Assembly (NCBI GenBank): GCA_039105265.1
Contig: JAPFFF010000005.1
Span: 5,751,501-5,815,500, forward strand
Source: Tritrichomonas musculus
Taxonomy: Eukaryota; Parabasalia; Tritrichomonadida; Tritrichomonadidae
Reading direction: 5' to 3'
DNA length: 64,000 nt
Numbering within the stretch: position 1 is the first letter of the stretch; every line of letters begins with the position of its first letter. The translations under genes were made by a program, and so were the position numbers. The notes below the pieces were generated by a model that saw only the letters and a program-made list of their open reading frames with translations, did not search any database and was not told the origin of the DNA. Of this stretch, positions 50,327 to 59,444 are shown piece by piece.

Positions 50327-52684
50327 ATGCTCAACAGGAAAATACCTTGTACATTATTCTACCTTCAACACTATGAAGAACTTGATAAAACATTTCCACA
50401 TATGCCTTTTGAAAAAAGATGTATGATATTTAAATTACGAAATGAAAAAAGTGTCAAAGAATATAATTATGAAGGAATCAAACCAATAACCTTTTTCCAA
50501 ATGATGTTTGAACTACATCTATTTGAAGAAATCAAAGCATGCGAAATGGATATTATCAACACAACTGAATATGAGCATGTTAATGACTATGAAAGTCTCG
50601 AATATAATGCAGAACAATGTACAAGACTCATTGAGAATAACAAAAAGAAACAAAATACATGGTCAAGGATTTATTATAGCGACTTCGAAACAAACTATAC
50701 AGTCAGTCCACATATACCATATCTCAATTGTACTATCTTTCGAGATGGAGCCAACATACATAAAATATCTATTCAAGGTGAAGATTGTTGGCAGAAGCTC
50801 TTGAATTATTTATGGAGTGGCTCATTAACATATTTTCACAACCTCAAGTATGATGCATGTTTTTTCATTAACACGCCGGGATGGGATGCACAGATAACAG
50901 AACGAAGTGGAACTGTGTTGCAAATCATAATGACATTATTCGAAGAAGGTATAAGGAAAGTCAAAAAGAGATTAACATTCAGGAACTCATATAGTATAAT
51001 ACCTCAAGCATTAAGAAAATTTGCTACAATGTTCAACCTCAATGTTCACAAGGAAGTCATGGCATATAAGCTATATACACAAGAGAACATTCAAAGAAGA
51101 ATTGTTGATGCTACTGAGTTCCAACAGCAATACATCGATGAAAATGCATATAAGTTATCGAAAGCACAACTTGATGCAAACTGCAAGCAGATTATCGAAA
51201 ATGCAAAAATTGCAAATTGCTATGATGATGGCAAAATCGACATCATTAAATATGCCATCTTCTATTGTTTCAAGGACTGTATTGTTTTGATGAAGGGAAT
51301 GGAAAAATTTAATGAAGACCTGAAAGCAGTCTTTAAAGAAACAAAGACAGATATGTATGGTGTTCATGATTTTATATCTATAAGTGCTATTGGATACTGC
51401 TTTTCCAAGAAATATGGTTGCTTTGATGGATGTTATGAACTATCAGGTAAGTGTCAAGACCTCATACAACGATGTGTCTCTGGTGGAAGAACAATGACAG
51501 CAGGTAATGAAAAGCAATATATCGAAGGAAAGATACAGGACTTTGATACTGTTAGCTTATATCCATCTGCAATGTATGTCATGGATGGTATACCATTAGG
51601 AAGACCTAAAGTAATACCACAAGGTACAACACATGAACAACTTATGAAATATGATACATTCTTTATCGAAGTCAACATCAAGAAACTCGAATGTAAATCA
51701 AAAGAACCATATAAATTTGGACAAGTATTTACAAGAAATGAAGCAGGTAGTAAAATATTCGGCAATTTCCTTGTTGACCATTATTATATAGATAAAGTAG
51801 GTCTCATAGACTTGTTCGAATTCTATGATGTTGCATATGAGTTAATACGTGGCTATTACTTTGATGAAGGATTTAACAAGAAAATCTTTGAGTTCATTGA
51901 GAAGCTCTTTAATCTCAGGGCAAGTTATAAAAAACAAAAGAACCCTCTTGAACAAACAATAAAGCTCCTACTCAACTCCATTTATGGCAAGTCAATATTG
52001 AAAGCAACAAAGACTGAAACCAAGACAGTACCAAAAAGCCAACTATACAAGTACCTCTGGAGGAACTACAACTTTATCAAGGAGGTTGTTGAAGATGTTA
52101 ATATTGATAAGTGCTATGTCAAGAAGTTGAAACCAATTAATGATCATTTCAACCTACCTCAATTTAGTGCAAGCGTTCTCTCTTGGAGTAAGCACTTAAT
52201 GAACATGGTTATGGCTACAGCTGAGCAAGCAGGTATACCCATCTTTTATCAAGATACTGATAGTATGCAGGTGCTTGAAAAAGATGTACCAAGGATAGCT
52301 GACTTATTCCAGTTCAAGTATCATCAACCTCTTATTGGTAAAAAAATGTGTCAGTTCCATAATGACTTCGATGAGTTCGAAGGTAGTCAAGGAGAAATAC
52401 ACTCAAGAAAACTCATTGCACTTGGTAAAAAGAGCTACCTCGATATCTTGGTTGATGAACAAGGAAATGAAGGATATCATATTAGACTCAAAGGAATTCC
52501 AAAACAAGTTATTCTCAACAAGTGCAAAAGGATGGGTATCTCAGTTGAAGAACATTATGAAAGGATGCATGAAGGAGAAAGCATGACATTTAACTTATTA
52601 GATGGTTCGAATGCATTCAGGAAGTCAAAGACATTTCAACAAACCAACTTACCTAAATTTGCACGTACTCTTAAGTTTACTTAG
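50327..52684 (+). CDS. Polinton protein-primed DNA polymerase B
   Basis: The 785-codon ORF contains the exonuclease motifs (YSDFETNYT, FHNLKYDACFF, YCFKDCIVLM) and the polymerase motifs A (FDTVSLYPSAMY), B (KLLLNSIYGKS) and C (FYQDTDSMQV) in the right order. This is the protein-primed family B polymerase that copies linear Polinton DNA. Polinton polymerases usually have a longer N-terminal region. Coding-like sequence in the 300 bases upstream indicates the gene once extended further and is broken at that end. Confidence 0.85.
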   Translation: MLNRKIPCTLFYLQHYEELDKTFPHMPFEKRCMIFKLRNEKSVKEYNYEGIKPITFFQMMFELHLFEEIKACEMDIINTTEYEHVNDYESLEYNAEQCTRLIENNKKKQNTWSRIYYSDFETNYTVSPHIPYLNCTIFRDGANIHKISIQGEDCWQKLLNYLWSGSLTYFHNLKYDACFFINTPGWDAQITERSGTVLQIIMTLFEEGIRKVKKRLTFRNSYSIIPQALRKFATMFNLNVHKEVMAYKLYTQENIQRRIVDATEFQQQYIDENAYKLSKAQLDANCKQIIENAKIANCYDDGKIDIIKYAIFYCFKDCIVLMKGMEKFNEDLKAVFKETKTDMYGVHDFISISAIGYCFSKKYGCFDGCYELSGKCQDLIQRCVSGGRTMTAGNEKQYIEGKIQDFDTVSLYPSAMYVMDGIPLGRPKVIPQGTTHEQLMKYDTFFIEVNIKKLECKSKEPYKFGQVFTRNEAGSKIFGNFLVDHYYIDKVGLIDLFEFYDVAYELIRGYYFDEGFNKKIFEFIEKLFNLRASYKKQKNPLEQTIKLLLNSIYGKSILKATKTETKTVPKSQLYKYLWRNYNFIKEVVEDVNIDKCYVKKLKPINDHFNLPQFSASVLSWSKHLMNMVMATAEQAGIPIFYQDTDSMQVLEKDVPRIADLFQFKYHQPLIGKKMCQFHNDFDEFEGSQGEIHSRKLIALGKKSYLDILVDEQGNEGYHIRLKGIPKQVILNKCKRMGISVEEHYERMHEGESMTFNLLDGSNAFRKSKTFQQTNLPKFARTLKFT

Positions 52685-52876
52685 TTATAACATCATTGAT
52701 ATCAGTCGAGTTAGATGGTTTAATTTTGATAGCTATGAACAAAGGACTTTTTATCATTATCGGCTGATATTGCAAATCTACTAAACTTAATTCTAAAAAC
52801 TTTAATGAATCTGTATATGTTTTTATTTTTAATGGTTTACTTTCAGTATCAAAATCATATATAAGTGGTTTATAAT

Positions 52877-53503
52877 CTAAAGTGAATGTATTGATACTAC
52901 TAATGACTGATCAATCTTTAATGGAATTTCAACATCGGTTACTGATGAAGCATTATGAGGAATTCCGATGTAAGCTCCATACCTAGCCAAATTAAATTTT
53001 CGGTGGAATAAATCTGAATGTCGAACCTTGGAGTATACATCAGCTCGCTTAGATGCTTCTTTAGCTCCACATGCTGTAATAAATGATTCCTCAGGACCGA
53101 AATTTTGAGTATAGATAGAGATACCATTAGCTAGGATTTCATATTTCTCGACAGCATCCATAGCATCCTTGAATCCAACCCATAAATTATTAAATGCGTG
53201 ACCTTCGAAATTAGATATATCTTGAGTACATTGCGCGTAAACATCTACATTAATCTTTAGTTTAGCTTTGATGAATCCATTATAAATGTCAGCAGTGTTA
53301 TCGCATGTTGGGCTGATGATGAATGTTGTAAATGAACCTGCTTGAATGGGAGCCGATGGACAGTATGAAGCTTGGGCATCAATAACATATTTCTTGTTAG
53401 TGACAGACATAGGTATAGCATTATCAACTATATCGAAATAGCTAGCTACTTGGGTATTAACCTCAGCTGATGTTTTGTGAAACACTTCATTGTTGAATGT
53501 CAT
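52877..53503 (-). CDS. Polinton major capsid protein, N-terminal portion
   Basis: 208 codons, starting MTFNNEVFHKTSAEVN. Beta-rich segments (IQAGSFTTFIISPTCDN, AKLKINVDVYAQC, EKYEILANGISIYTQN) and its place first in the minus-strand virion cluster fit the double-jelly-roll major capsid protein of trichomonad Mavericks, normally around 500 or more residues. The reading frame is much shorter than the family and the gene is broken. Confidence 0.6.
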   Translation of the reverse strand: MTFNNEVFHKTSAEVNTQVASYFDIVDNAIPMSVTNKKYVIDAQASYCPSAPIQAGSFTTFIISPTCDNTADIYNGFIKAKLKINVDVYAQCTQDISNFEGHAFNNLWVGFKDAMDAVEKYEILANGISIYTQNFGPEESFITACGAKEASKRADVYSKVRHSDLFHRKFNLARYGAYIGIPHNASSVTDVEIPLKIDQSLVVSIHSL

Positions 53504-53546
53504 TTACTTGAGAGAAAAATATACAGACCTGAACACCTTAGATTAA

Positions 53547-54131
53547 TTAATTCCTACGGATACGGGATTTAAATATGGCTGGAGGTGGTTCTTGATCAAC
53601 AGTGCTATCTGCTTGGGGAACATCTGGCTCTGACTTAGTAGGTGGCTCATCAACTGGTTCATTTTCAGGGAATAACTCAGGGACATACTTGCTGCGTATC
53701 CTGGACTTATATATATCTTTATTGACAACATGCTTGATGTATTGTTTCTGTTCTCGCTTGAATCTGTCATTGCGGATTTCTTCTCCAAGATTCCTTAATT
53801 GTTCGAGTTTTTCGAGATTAATTGTTGAGTCAACACCATTGGATCTCATAACAGTTCGACTTGAAGCAGTTACTCTTGATCGAGGTGTACTCTGAACAGT
53901 TACTGGTTCAGGCTCCTGTGTATCGAGGTCTGTATGTTCAGACTCTGGGGTATCTTGAGGACAGTCTGGTATATTTTCTACTACCACTGACTCATTTGTT
54001 TCACATGGACTCTCTCTTAATTTGACAATATATTTGCCCTCTTTTTTTTGTAGGAAACACCTCATATTCAGGGTCTTCAATACCTTGAAGCCATCGTTGG
54101 ATGATTTGATTTCGCCTAACACCGCGTACAT
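53547..54131 (-). CDS. Polinton virion-region protein of unknown function
   Basis: 194 codons. A folded-looking first 40 residues (MYAVLGEIKSSNDGFKVL) lead into a long P/E/D/T-rich, probably disordered segment. The C-terminus ends in arginines. It sits between the capsid gene and small basic-protein genes. Function unknown. Confidence 0.45.
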   Translation of the reverse strand: MYAVLGEIKSSNDGFKVLKTLNMRCFLQKKEGKYIVKLRESPCETNESVVVENIPDCPQDTPESEHTDLDTQEPEPVTVQSTPRSRVTASSRTVMRSNGVDSTINLEKLEQLRNLGEEIRNDRFKREQKQYIKHVVNKDIYKSRIRSKYVPELFPENEPVDEPPTKSEPDVPQADSTVDQEPPPAIFKSRIRRN

Positions 54132-54133
54132 AC

Positions 54134-54391
54134 TTAGAGCTCATTTGGTTTCAACAAAAATATTCTTACGGACAATACTTTCTTTTTTTTGTTTTTACGT
54201 GATTTGGACTTATATTTGCGATTTTTGGGTGTCTTGATATAAGGTACTGTTACAGCATGCGTATTAGTGTTATCATTATATTGCTTTGTTATAGATCTTG
54301 ATCTAGTGACTTCATTATACATAGTACCTAGGCCTGCTACAATAACAGAGTTACTTGATCTATAAGCATTGGTTCCATCTCTACCGCTCAT
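54134..54391 (-). CDS. Small basic protein, Polinton virion region
   Basis: 85 codons, with a lysine-rich segment (KTPKNRKYKSKSRKNKKKK) that could bind packaged DNA. It starts just after the next gene and is followed closely by the 54131 gene. No family recognised. Confidence 0.4.
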   Translation of the reverse strand: MSGRDGTNAYRSSNSVIVAGLGTMYNEVTRSRSITKQYNDNTNTHAVTVPYIKTPKNRKYKSKSRKNKKKKVLSVRIFLLKPNEL

Positions 54392-54408
54392 TTATAATTT
54401 ATAAGTTG

Positions 54409-54828
54409 TTAAACCTTAGTATAAGGAACACATTTTATGGATCTCTTTTTTGATGAAGCTTTACGGGAATCTGCAGTAGCTTGAGCTGTAGTCGACCCAC
54501 CAGGCTTTAATTCACCTCGAGCAAATTGTTCACTAATTTTAACCAACTTATCAGTCACAGATCCCTTAGGCATGTGGCTAAATATATTTGCACCTGTCGA
54601 TGTTATAGCTCCTAATGCTGGATTAAATGCCGTAGCAAATGGAGTGATAGAATGAAATACAGTACCGATAGCTTTAGGATTATTCATTGCATAGTTTTTA
54701 TCTCCAATAAGCCCTTTCTTGGTAGCATTCAATACTCTATGAGCAACATTCTTAGCTCCAATAAGTCCTTGATGGACATCATTCTTAAGTCGATTCCAAC
54801 CGCTAGTGATGAAATTCTTGAATCCCAT
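54409..54828 (-). CDS. Putative membrane-active or minor virion protein, Polinton
   Basis: 139 codons. The N-terminus (MGFKNFITSGWNRLKNDVHQ) is amphipathic, the middle is glycine/alanine-rich (FATAFNPALGAITSTGANIF) and the C-terminus is basic. This is the layout of small adenovirus pVI-like minor capsid proteins of Polintons. Assignment by position and composition only. Confidence 0.45.
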   Translation of the reverse strand: MGFKNFITSGWNRLKNDVHQGLIGAKNVAHRVLNATKKGLIGDKNYAMNNPKAIGTVFHSITPFATAFNPALGAITSTGANIFSHMPKGSVTDKLVKISEQFARGELKPGGSTTAQATADSRKASSKKRSIKCVPYTKV

Positions 54829-54851
54829 ATTTTCTTTAAAAATAAATAAGT

Positions 54852-55334
54852 TTATTCCTCAAAATGCGATTCATTTGCTGTGATATTGATTATAAATCGA
54901 TCATGTTGACCTTTATGATTTAGATATTCAGCTGTCGTTGTTTTTGCATCGAGATTGTTAGGTGTTTGTTGTAACATTGAGGTGAAATCCTCTTTAGAGA
55001 AACCACTATAACATATAATGTCTGTAGCTAATCGCTTAACATTGAGGTGAACAAATCGTAATGTCTGTACGGCTATAATACATGTTAGATTAAAATGCAT
55101 GGTCTTAGTAAGTAACCGACAGGGTTCTGAATTACCATTCTTAAGTAATGGGGAGCCAGCAGCGTCATCTAGTACGAGCAATGTATTGTATGGATATGAG
55201 GCTGTCTGATATTGAACTAGCTTGGATGCTATATAAGCTATCCTATCTTCGATTTCCATCAAGGAATGCTTTGAGGTGATTCTAGCCATTTCTTCATTAG
55301 TTTCGACCATCTTAGAGATCACATGTTTGACCAT
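54852..55334 (-). CDS. Polinton packaging ATPase, Walker B-containing ORF
   Basis: 160 codons. The Walker B motif is in TLLVLDDAAGSP, followed by a sensor-type segment (TCIIAVQTLRFVH), as in FtsK/HerA-type A32-like ATPases that package viral DNA. Part of a broken gene. Confidence 0.65.
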   Translation of the reverse strand: MVKHVISKMVETNEEMARITSKHSLMEIEDRIAYIASKLVQYQTASYPYNTLLVLDDAAGSPLLKNGNSEPCRLLTKTMHFNLTCIIAVQTLRFVHLNVKRLATDIICYSGFSKEDFTSMLQQTPNNLDAKTTTAEYLNHKGQHDRFIINITANESHFEE

Positions 55335-55367
55335 AGCGTAGTATTTAAGTTTTCGTCTAAGATGACG

Positions 55368-55703
55368 CTAAAGGTATGGTAATAGATTATCCTCTGCTAT
55401 GTATTCAATTGGGGTCTTAACATTTTTGGATAACACCTCAGCTGTCTTATCGAGCTTGCCTGATGTTGAATAGAAAATGATCTTACTGTAATACGGCTTG
55501 GCAAATAATCGCTCTGTTATCATAATATGTCTCCATATCCAGAATGACTTGCCGGCACCGATTTTGCCGATCAGAAAATATATACCATTGGATGAAAATG
55601 GATATTCTGGACTAAGTGGTTTTATTAAAGCCATCTCTATATCTCGCTGATTCTTATGTAATGAATCCTCAATTAATTCCTCAACTCGCTTGATTTCAGC
55701 CAT
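55368..55703 (-). CDS. Polinton packaging ATPase, Walker A-containing ORF
   Basis: From MAEIKRVEEL (55703). The Walker A P-loop is IGKIGAGKSFW. With the ORF at 54852-55334 it identifies the FtsK/HerA-type packaging ATPase. Part of a broken gene. Confidence 0.65.
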   Translation of the reverse strand: MAEIKRVEELIEDSLHKNQRDIEMALIKPLSPEYPFSSNGIYFLIGKIGAGKSFWIWRHIMITERLFAKPYYSKIIFYSTSGKLDKTAEVLSKNVKTPIEYIAEDNLLPYL

Positions 55704-55713
55704 TTGTATCATA

Positions 55714-56469
55714 TTAAATGAATTTCTTAATTCGATCTGGAATGCTATTTTGATTAAGCCAATATTGACGCTCCACTGTCGATAACTTGGTTGGATGACC
55801 CTCACGCATATATTTAGATTTGATAGTATCGTTGACTAATGAATTGTCTGGCAATAAATATGTAATCGAATAAGTGTCATTCTTGGTGTTGTAGGATCGG
55901 ATATCTTTAACGGTACCTCGCTTGCCATCTTTAATAGAGACAGCCAGTGGAACATTTTTGGCTGACTTAACTAGTTTATAACCTGGTACTGTATCAACAG
56001 ATCCATCACTAGATCTTATTAAGAATTGGTTCACATAAGGAGAATCAACAATATACGACTCCTTAGATAAATTGGTTCGGTGTTTTCTTAAGGGACCTTT
56101 ATCAAGAACAACTCTAACTGTATCACCTGGTTTGAACTTATATTGGTTGTCTTGTTCCATCTTAGTAATGTACTCTAATTCGTCATCTCTAGTTATTTCA
56201 TTTGGAGTTTTATAATTAAGTGATTTATGAGGCATGTCATTATAGGATTCAACTAAGGATACTATATCTGGGTCAACTTTGTTCTGCATATCCCTAATTG
56301 TTCTCATAAACCTATTAATAATACCTAACTTATTTTGATCATTATCGGTGGTAGTAGTGTAGATTATGTGATGTTCCCTCATAAAATCTAACACAGTGTT
56401 TGACAAATAAGCTGTATCTTCATCTGACAAAAATAGACTTACATTCAGGTTCATCCTTAATGAATTCAT
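55714..56469 (-). CDS. Polinton integrase, C-terminal ORF
   Basis: 251 codons. The first part corresponds to the second half of a retroviral-type integrase core (SDEDTAYLSN, then NKLGIINRFMRTIRDM). An SH3/chromo-like C-terminal domain follows (YKFKPGDTVRVVLDKGPLRK). Such integrases insert Polintons and give the 5-6-bp target duplication. Part of a broken gene. Confidence 0.65.
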   Translation of the reverse strand: MNSLRMNLNVSLFLSDEDTAYLSNTVLDFMREHHIIYTTTTDNDQNKLGIINRFMRTIRDMQNKVDPDIVSLVESYNDMPHKSLNYKTPNEITRDDELEYITKMEQDNQYKFKPGDTVRVVLDKGPLRKHRTNLSKESYIVDSPYVNQFLIRSSDGSVDTVPGYKLVKSAKNVPLAVSIKDGKRGTVKDIRSYNTKNDTYSITYLLPDNSLVNDTIKSKYMREGHPTKLSTVERQYWLNQNSIPDRIKKFI

Positions 56470-56818
56470 TTAATGATCTCAATACCTCCTTAGCTCCCTT
56501 GCCAGACATTGGATAAGCATACGCCTTACGGGTATTATTATTAATCAACATAAGATAATCTGGTTTGCCAATCCCTGTTGTCGACTTGGTGTCGTCAAAG
56601 AATGTATCCATTTGGAATGCATGTGGGATTTTAGAATAAATATGCATGAACTTAGGTGGAGGAATATGTTGATCATGAACTACATGACTGTTTAAGTATT
56701 CTGCGGCTTCATCATCAGTAAAGCCAAATCTGTTAGCTATTTTGTTGAACCGAGATAATGTATTCGTTGGATATTTAGCATAAACATCAGCAATTGTTGC
56801 AAGCTTAATTCTAGACAT
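56420..56818 (-). CDS. Polinton integrase, N-terminal ORF
   Basis: 132 codons. An N-terminal helical domain is followed by the start of the rve core, with an aspartate in AFQMDTFFDD and the strand YLMLINNNTRKAYAYPM. Together with the ORF at 55714-56469 it marks the integrase gene. Part of a broken gene. Confidence 0.65.
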   Translation of the reverse strand: MSRIKLATIADVYAKYPTNTLSRFNKIANRFGFTDDEAAEYLNSHVVHDQHIPPPKFMHIYSKIPHAFQMDTFFDDTKSTTGIGKPDYLMLINNNTRKAYAYPMSGKGAKEVLRSLNEFIKDEPECKSIFVR

Positions 56819-57275
56819 TTATAATGGATTAGAGTTTTCAGCTGTAGAGTAACTTACGATTTTGAAGAAATACGACATCCATAGTAAGAACAACGTCGTC
56901 ATTAAAACTAATTGGAATGTTGATATCATCGTTATCGTAACATTCTATCCAAAATGAGTTACCATTATCATTAATCTTATAGTACTTAATGTTTTCAAAT
57001 GTCTCATTAGTTTTACCTATAATGTTATGATTGGATTGACTTGCAAATGATGCAGCAACTCGGCAGTCTAAATCAGTTCTAATATTATGGAAATATAAAT
57101 TCCTATGATACTTACATGCATATTCTGTGGGATTAGGACCAATGTTCAGGAAATGTCTGGTGTCTACATCAAAGACAAAACACTTATCCTCAAATGATAT
57201 GTCATTAGAAATAAGTATATATGGATAACCATATTCAGGTTTTCTATAAGAACAATTCCATTTATAAAGGTTATT

Positions 57276-57497
57276 TTATGAATCATTTGGTGGAGTAATC
57301 ATATAATCACAGTAATAATTATTATCATTTTTCTCGAACACTAATTGTTCCATTCGTTTATAACTATAGTTAAGGACATCAACATCTCCATCAATAATGT
57401 ATAATGGTATATTATAACCAATTAAGTTTTCACTTTGTATTAACATAAGATCATAATCATCATGAATGCTATTAAGTTGACTCAACTTAGATGTCAA
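57276..57497 (-). CDS. Polinton virion-region ORF
   Basis: 73 codons without a recognised domain. The minus strand from about 56.84 to 57.27 kb also looks coding by composition. It contains IKYYKIN and FNDDVVLTMDVVF segments related to the end of the structural ORF in the 1.9-kb element at 41.7 kb. The region is part of a broken gene cluster. Confidence 0.4.
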   Translation of the reverse strand: MTSKLSQLNSIHDDYDLMLIQSENLIGYNIPLYIIDGDVDVLNYSYKRMEQLVFEKNDNNYYCDYMITPPNDS

Positions 57498-57512
57498 TTC
57501 TGCAGTATCATA

Positions 57513-58244
57513 TTAATCTATAATAACACTACGCAAATAGTTATATATATTTGTTTTCTTTATGCATTCAATCAATTTATCATGAATATCATTCCATGTA
57601 TCATCTTCATCAATCGTTATATTAATAGGAATACGAAACACTGTAATATTAGTTGGCTCCATATTTGATAACTGAATCTCTATAATATTCTCTATCCCAT
57701 CACTGTTGTTCAATTCATTGTTAATGTCTTCGATTTCTTTACGAGTCAACGCATATCGCATAAACAAATACAGTTCATTATATTTCAATAAATATTTCAT
57801 AACAGTCATACTCTGCTCATGATTCAGATAATAGTTCTTACTAAACAATCTTTGAGATTCGTCATTGACTTGTCTCTTTAACTCATTATTATTTGAACCA
57901 TTAATATAAAACCAAAATACATCAGGTAGGTTATCTAATAAGTTATCTAATAATTGAATTAAGTACTCTACAGTACGGTCTTTGAAGCCTACATCGAATT
58001 TATCTTTGTCGTATTTCCTAACGTATAGTATGAATTTCAGAGTTTTATGTTTTCGTTTTAAATGAATATTTCGAATGCCAATTATTTTTTCGTTCACATT
58101 AGATGTATTCCATTCAGGTGGATATTTAAAATAGATCCTATTAGAATGAATAACATCCACAACTCCATCAATTGATGAATTAAATGTTGTCTCTAATGGT
58201 AAATGAACCTGTTCATCTTGTTGTACATCTCGTCGGTAACTCAT
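57513..58244 (-). CDS. Polinton structural (putative minor virion) protein ORF
   Basis: 243 codons, starting MSYRRDVQQDEQVHL. The block RIYFKYPPEWNTSN, then KIIGIRNIHLKRKHKTL, corresponds to RFYFNFPADWCTAD and TIIGFRTIWMLARR in the ORF at 41929-42996. The two elements therefore share a gene family. A minor capsid or penton role is inferred from Polinton gene order only. Confidence 0.5.
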   Translation of the reverse strand: MSYRRDVQQDEQVHLPLETTFNSSIDGVVDVIHSNRIYFKYPPEWNTSNVNEKIIGIRNIHLKRKHKTLKFILYVRKYDKDKFDVGFKDRTVEYLIQLLDNLLDNLPDVFWFYINGSNNNELKRQVNDESQRLFSKNYYLNHEQSMTVMKYLLKYNELYLFMRYALTRKEIEDINNELNNSDGIENIIEIQLSNMEPTNITVFRIPINITIDEDDTWNDIHDKLIECIKKTNIYNYLRSVIID

Positions 58245-58347
58245 TTAAATCAAAAATAAATATCTGAAAACATTGGACTATGACTTAAATGTAAACATTG
58301 GACCATGACTTAAATGTAAACATTGGGATACAAAAATAATCATTCAT

Positions 58348-58650
58348 TTATGCGCTAGCTCTATTAGCTAACAAAGCCCTTACTACTGAGGTGATGATAT
58401 ATACCTTACAGCGTGGATCATCTAAATCTGACCCATCGAAATCATATTTTCTCTGTAAATAATCTTCATCAACCTCACAATCCCAATACTCATCATCATG
58501 GCTGACATAGTCGTAGACTAGATCGTAGATATCAACAATTTCACCAATCCAGTCACTATGAGCTAGCACATATTTGCTAACACATTTGACATATTCATCG
58601 AATCCATCGAAATCATCTTCAAATTGGGGGTAAAGAATTTCTGTAGACAT
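58348..58650 (-). CDS. Small acidic protein, right arm of the Polinton
   Basis: 100 codons, very rich in D, E and Y (MSTEILYPQFEDDFDGFDEY). Probably a small helical protein. Function unknown. It is the last ORF before the GC-richer noncoding tail at 58.68-59.03 kb. Confidence 0.45.
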   Translation of the reverse strand: MSTEILYPQFEDDFDGFDEYVKCVSKYVLAHSDWIGEIVDIYDLVYDYVSHDDEYWDCEVDEDYLQRKYDFDGSDLDDPRCKVYIITSVVRALLANRASA

Positions 58651-58844
58651 ATTATATTTATGAATGGGAAATAAAAAATTAAATAAAAAATAGTTTGGGC
58701 TAATTTAGGTGGAAGCCTCTGAGGTGGTCCTGAACATAGGATAAATGGGTGTTAACAGCTAGTTGGTGACTTTGTTCCCAAGTAGTGGGATCTGGGAGCT
58801 AGCTGGGACATGTCGGTGGCTGTTGAGAGCATATTGGGACATAG

Positions 58845-58885
58845 TTAAGGGCGTGCGGAGCTGTTTACAGCGTAGCACCCCTTAA
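58845..58885. repeat. Two-tier hairpin near the right end of the Polinton
   Basis: The outer arms TTAAGGGCGTGC and GCACCCCTTAA pair with one bulge. Between them GCTG and CAGC pair around TTTA. The structure lies in the GC-richer noncoding tail. Confidence 0.7.
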
Positions 58886-59002
58886 CGTATCTACCGTTGC
58901 ATAGGGTCAAAAAATTGAAGAAGTGGGCAGCACACTGGGCAATTGAGCTTCAAAAATTATGATGAAGTGATGTGATCAATTAGGCCATGTAAAGGCCACT
59001 TT

Positions 59003-59018
59003 TTAAGGACGTCCTTAA
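59003..59018. repeat. Perfect 16-bp palindrome
   Basis: TTAAGGACGTCCTTAA, 118 bases after the hairpin and close to where base composition drops back to AT-rich. Confidence 0.8.
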
Positions 59019-59444
59019 GGTGTGAACTTTTTGGCTTTGGATAAAAGCATAGAATATATATCAATACTTCCAAATTATGAAAATGATGATATTTGTTTTG
59101 AATTTGATTGTTAGTTGTGGAATGAAGTTGCATTTGAATCTAATAATTCACCATTTTCATCATTTTTATTATGATTTGAACTAAAAAAATCAGTAATGTG
59201 CCCTTTGTTCATGGAATTCTTTTTATTTATTTTGTGATTTCTTTAAATATTATATCTTTTCTTAATTATTTTTAACAATATATTTATAAATTAGATTTTT
59301 TAATTAGTATCTTTTTTAATATGTAATAATATAATGATTAAATATACTTTAAACGATGATATTCATAAATTTTTATTTTTTAACTGAAAAATTGAATGAA
59401 AACATAGAAAAGTATCCAGCCCAATAGAATTTGTAAATAACAAC

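Larger units (their letters stand above)
45700..58990. mobile_element. Polinton (Maverick), broken, about 13 kb
   Basis: The region holds protein-primed DNA polymerase B, major capsid protein, FtsK/HerA-type packaging ATPase, retroviral-type integrase and several small virion-type genes, the defining Polinton set. The left arm (45.7-49.8 kb) carries accessory genes on the plus strand, then the polymerase; the capsid and packaging genes run on the minus strand. I could not find its terminal inverted repeats or target duplication, so both ends are approximate. It is broken, with roughly half a dozen or more lesions over several genes. It looks older than the 1.9-kb Polinton-related insertion at 41.7 kb. 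No maturation protease was recognised. Confidence 0.85.
58651..59444. other. Noncoding stretch at the right Polinton edge
   Basis: From 58.68 to about 59.03 kb the base composition is clearly less AT-rich than its surroundings. This part contains a hairpin (58845-58885) and a palindrome (59003-59018). Beyond 59.04 kb it returns to AT-rich sequence. I found no ORF. Confidence 0.5.
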
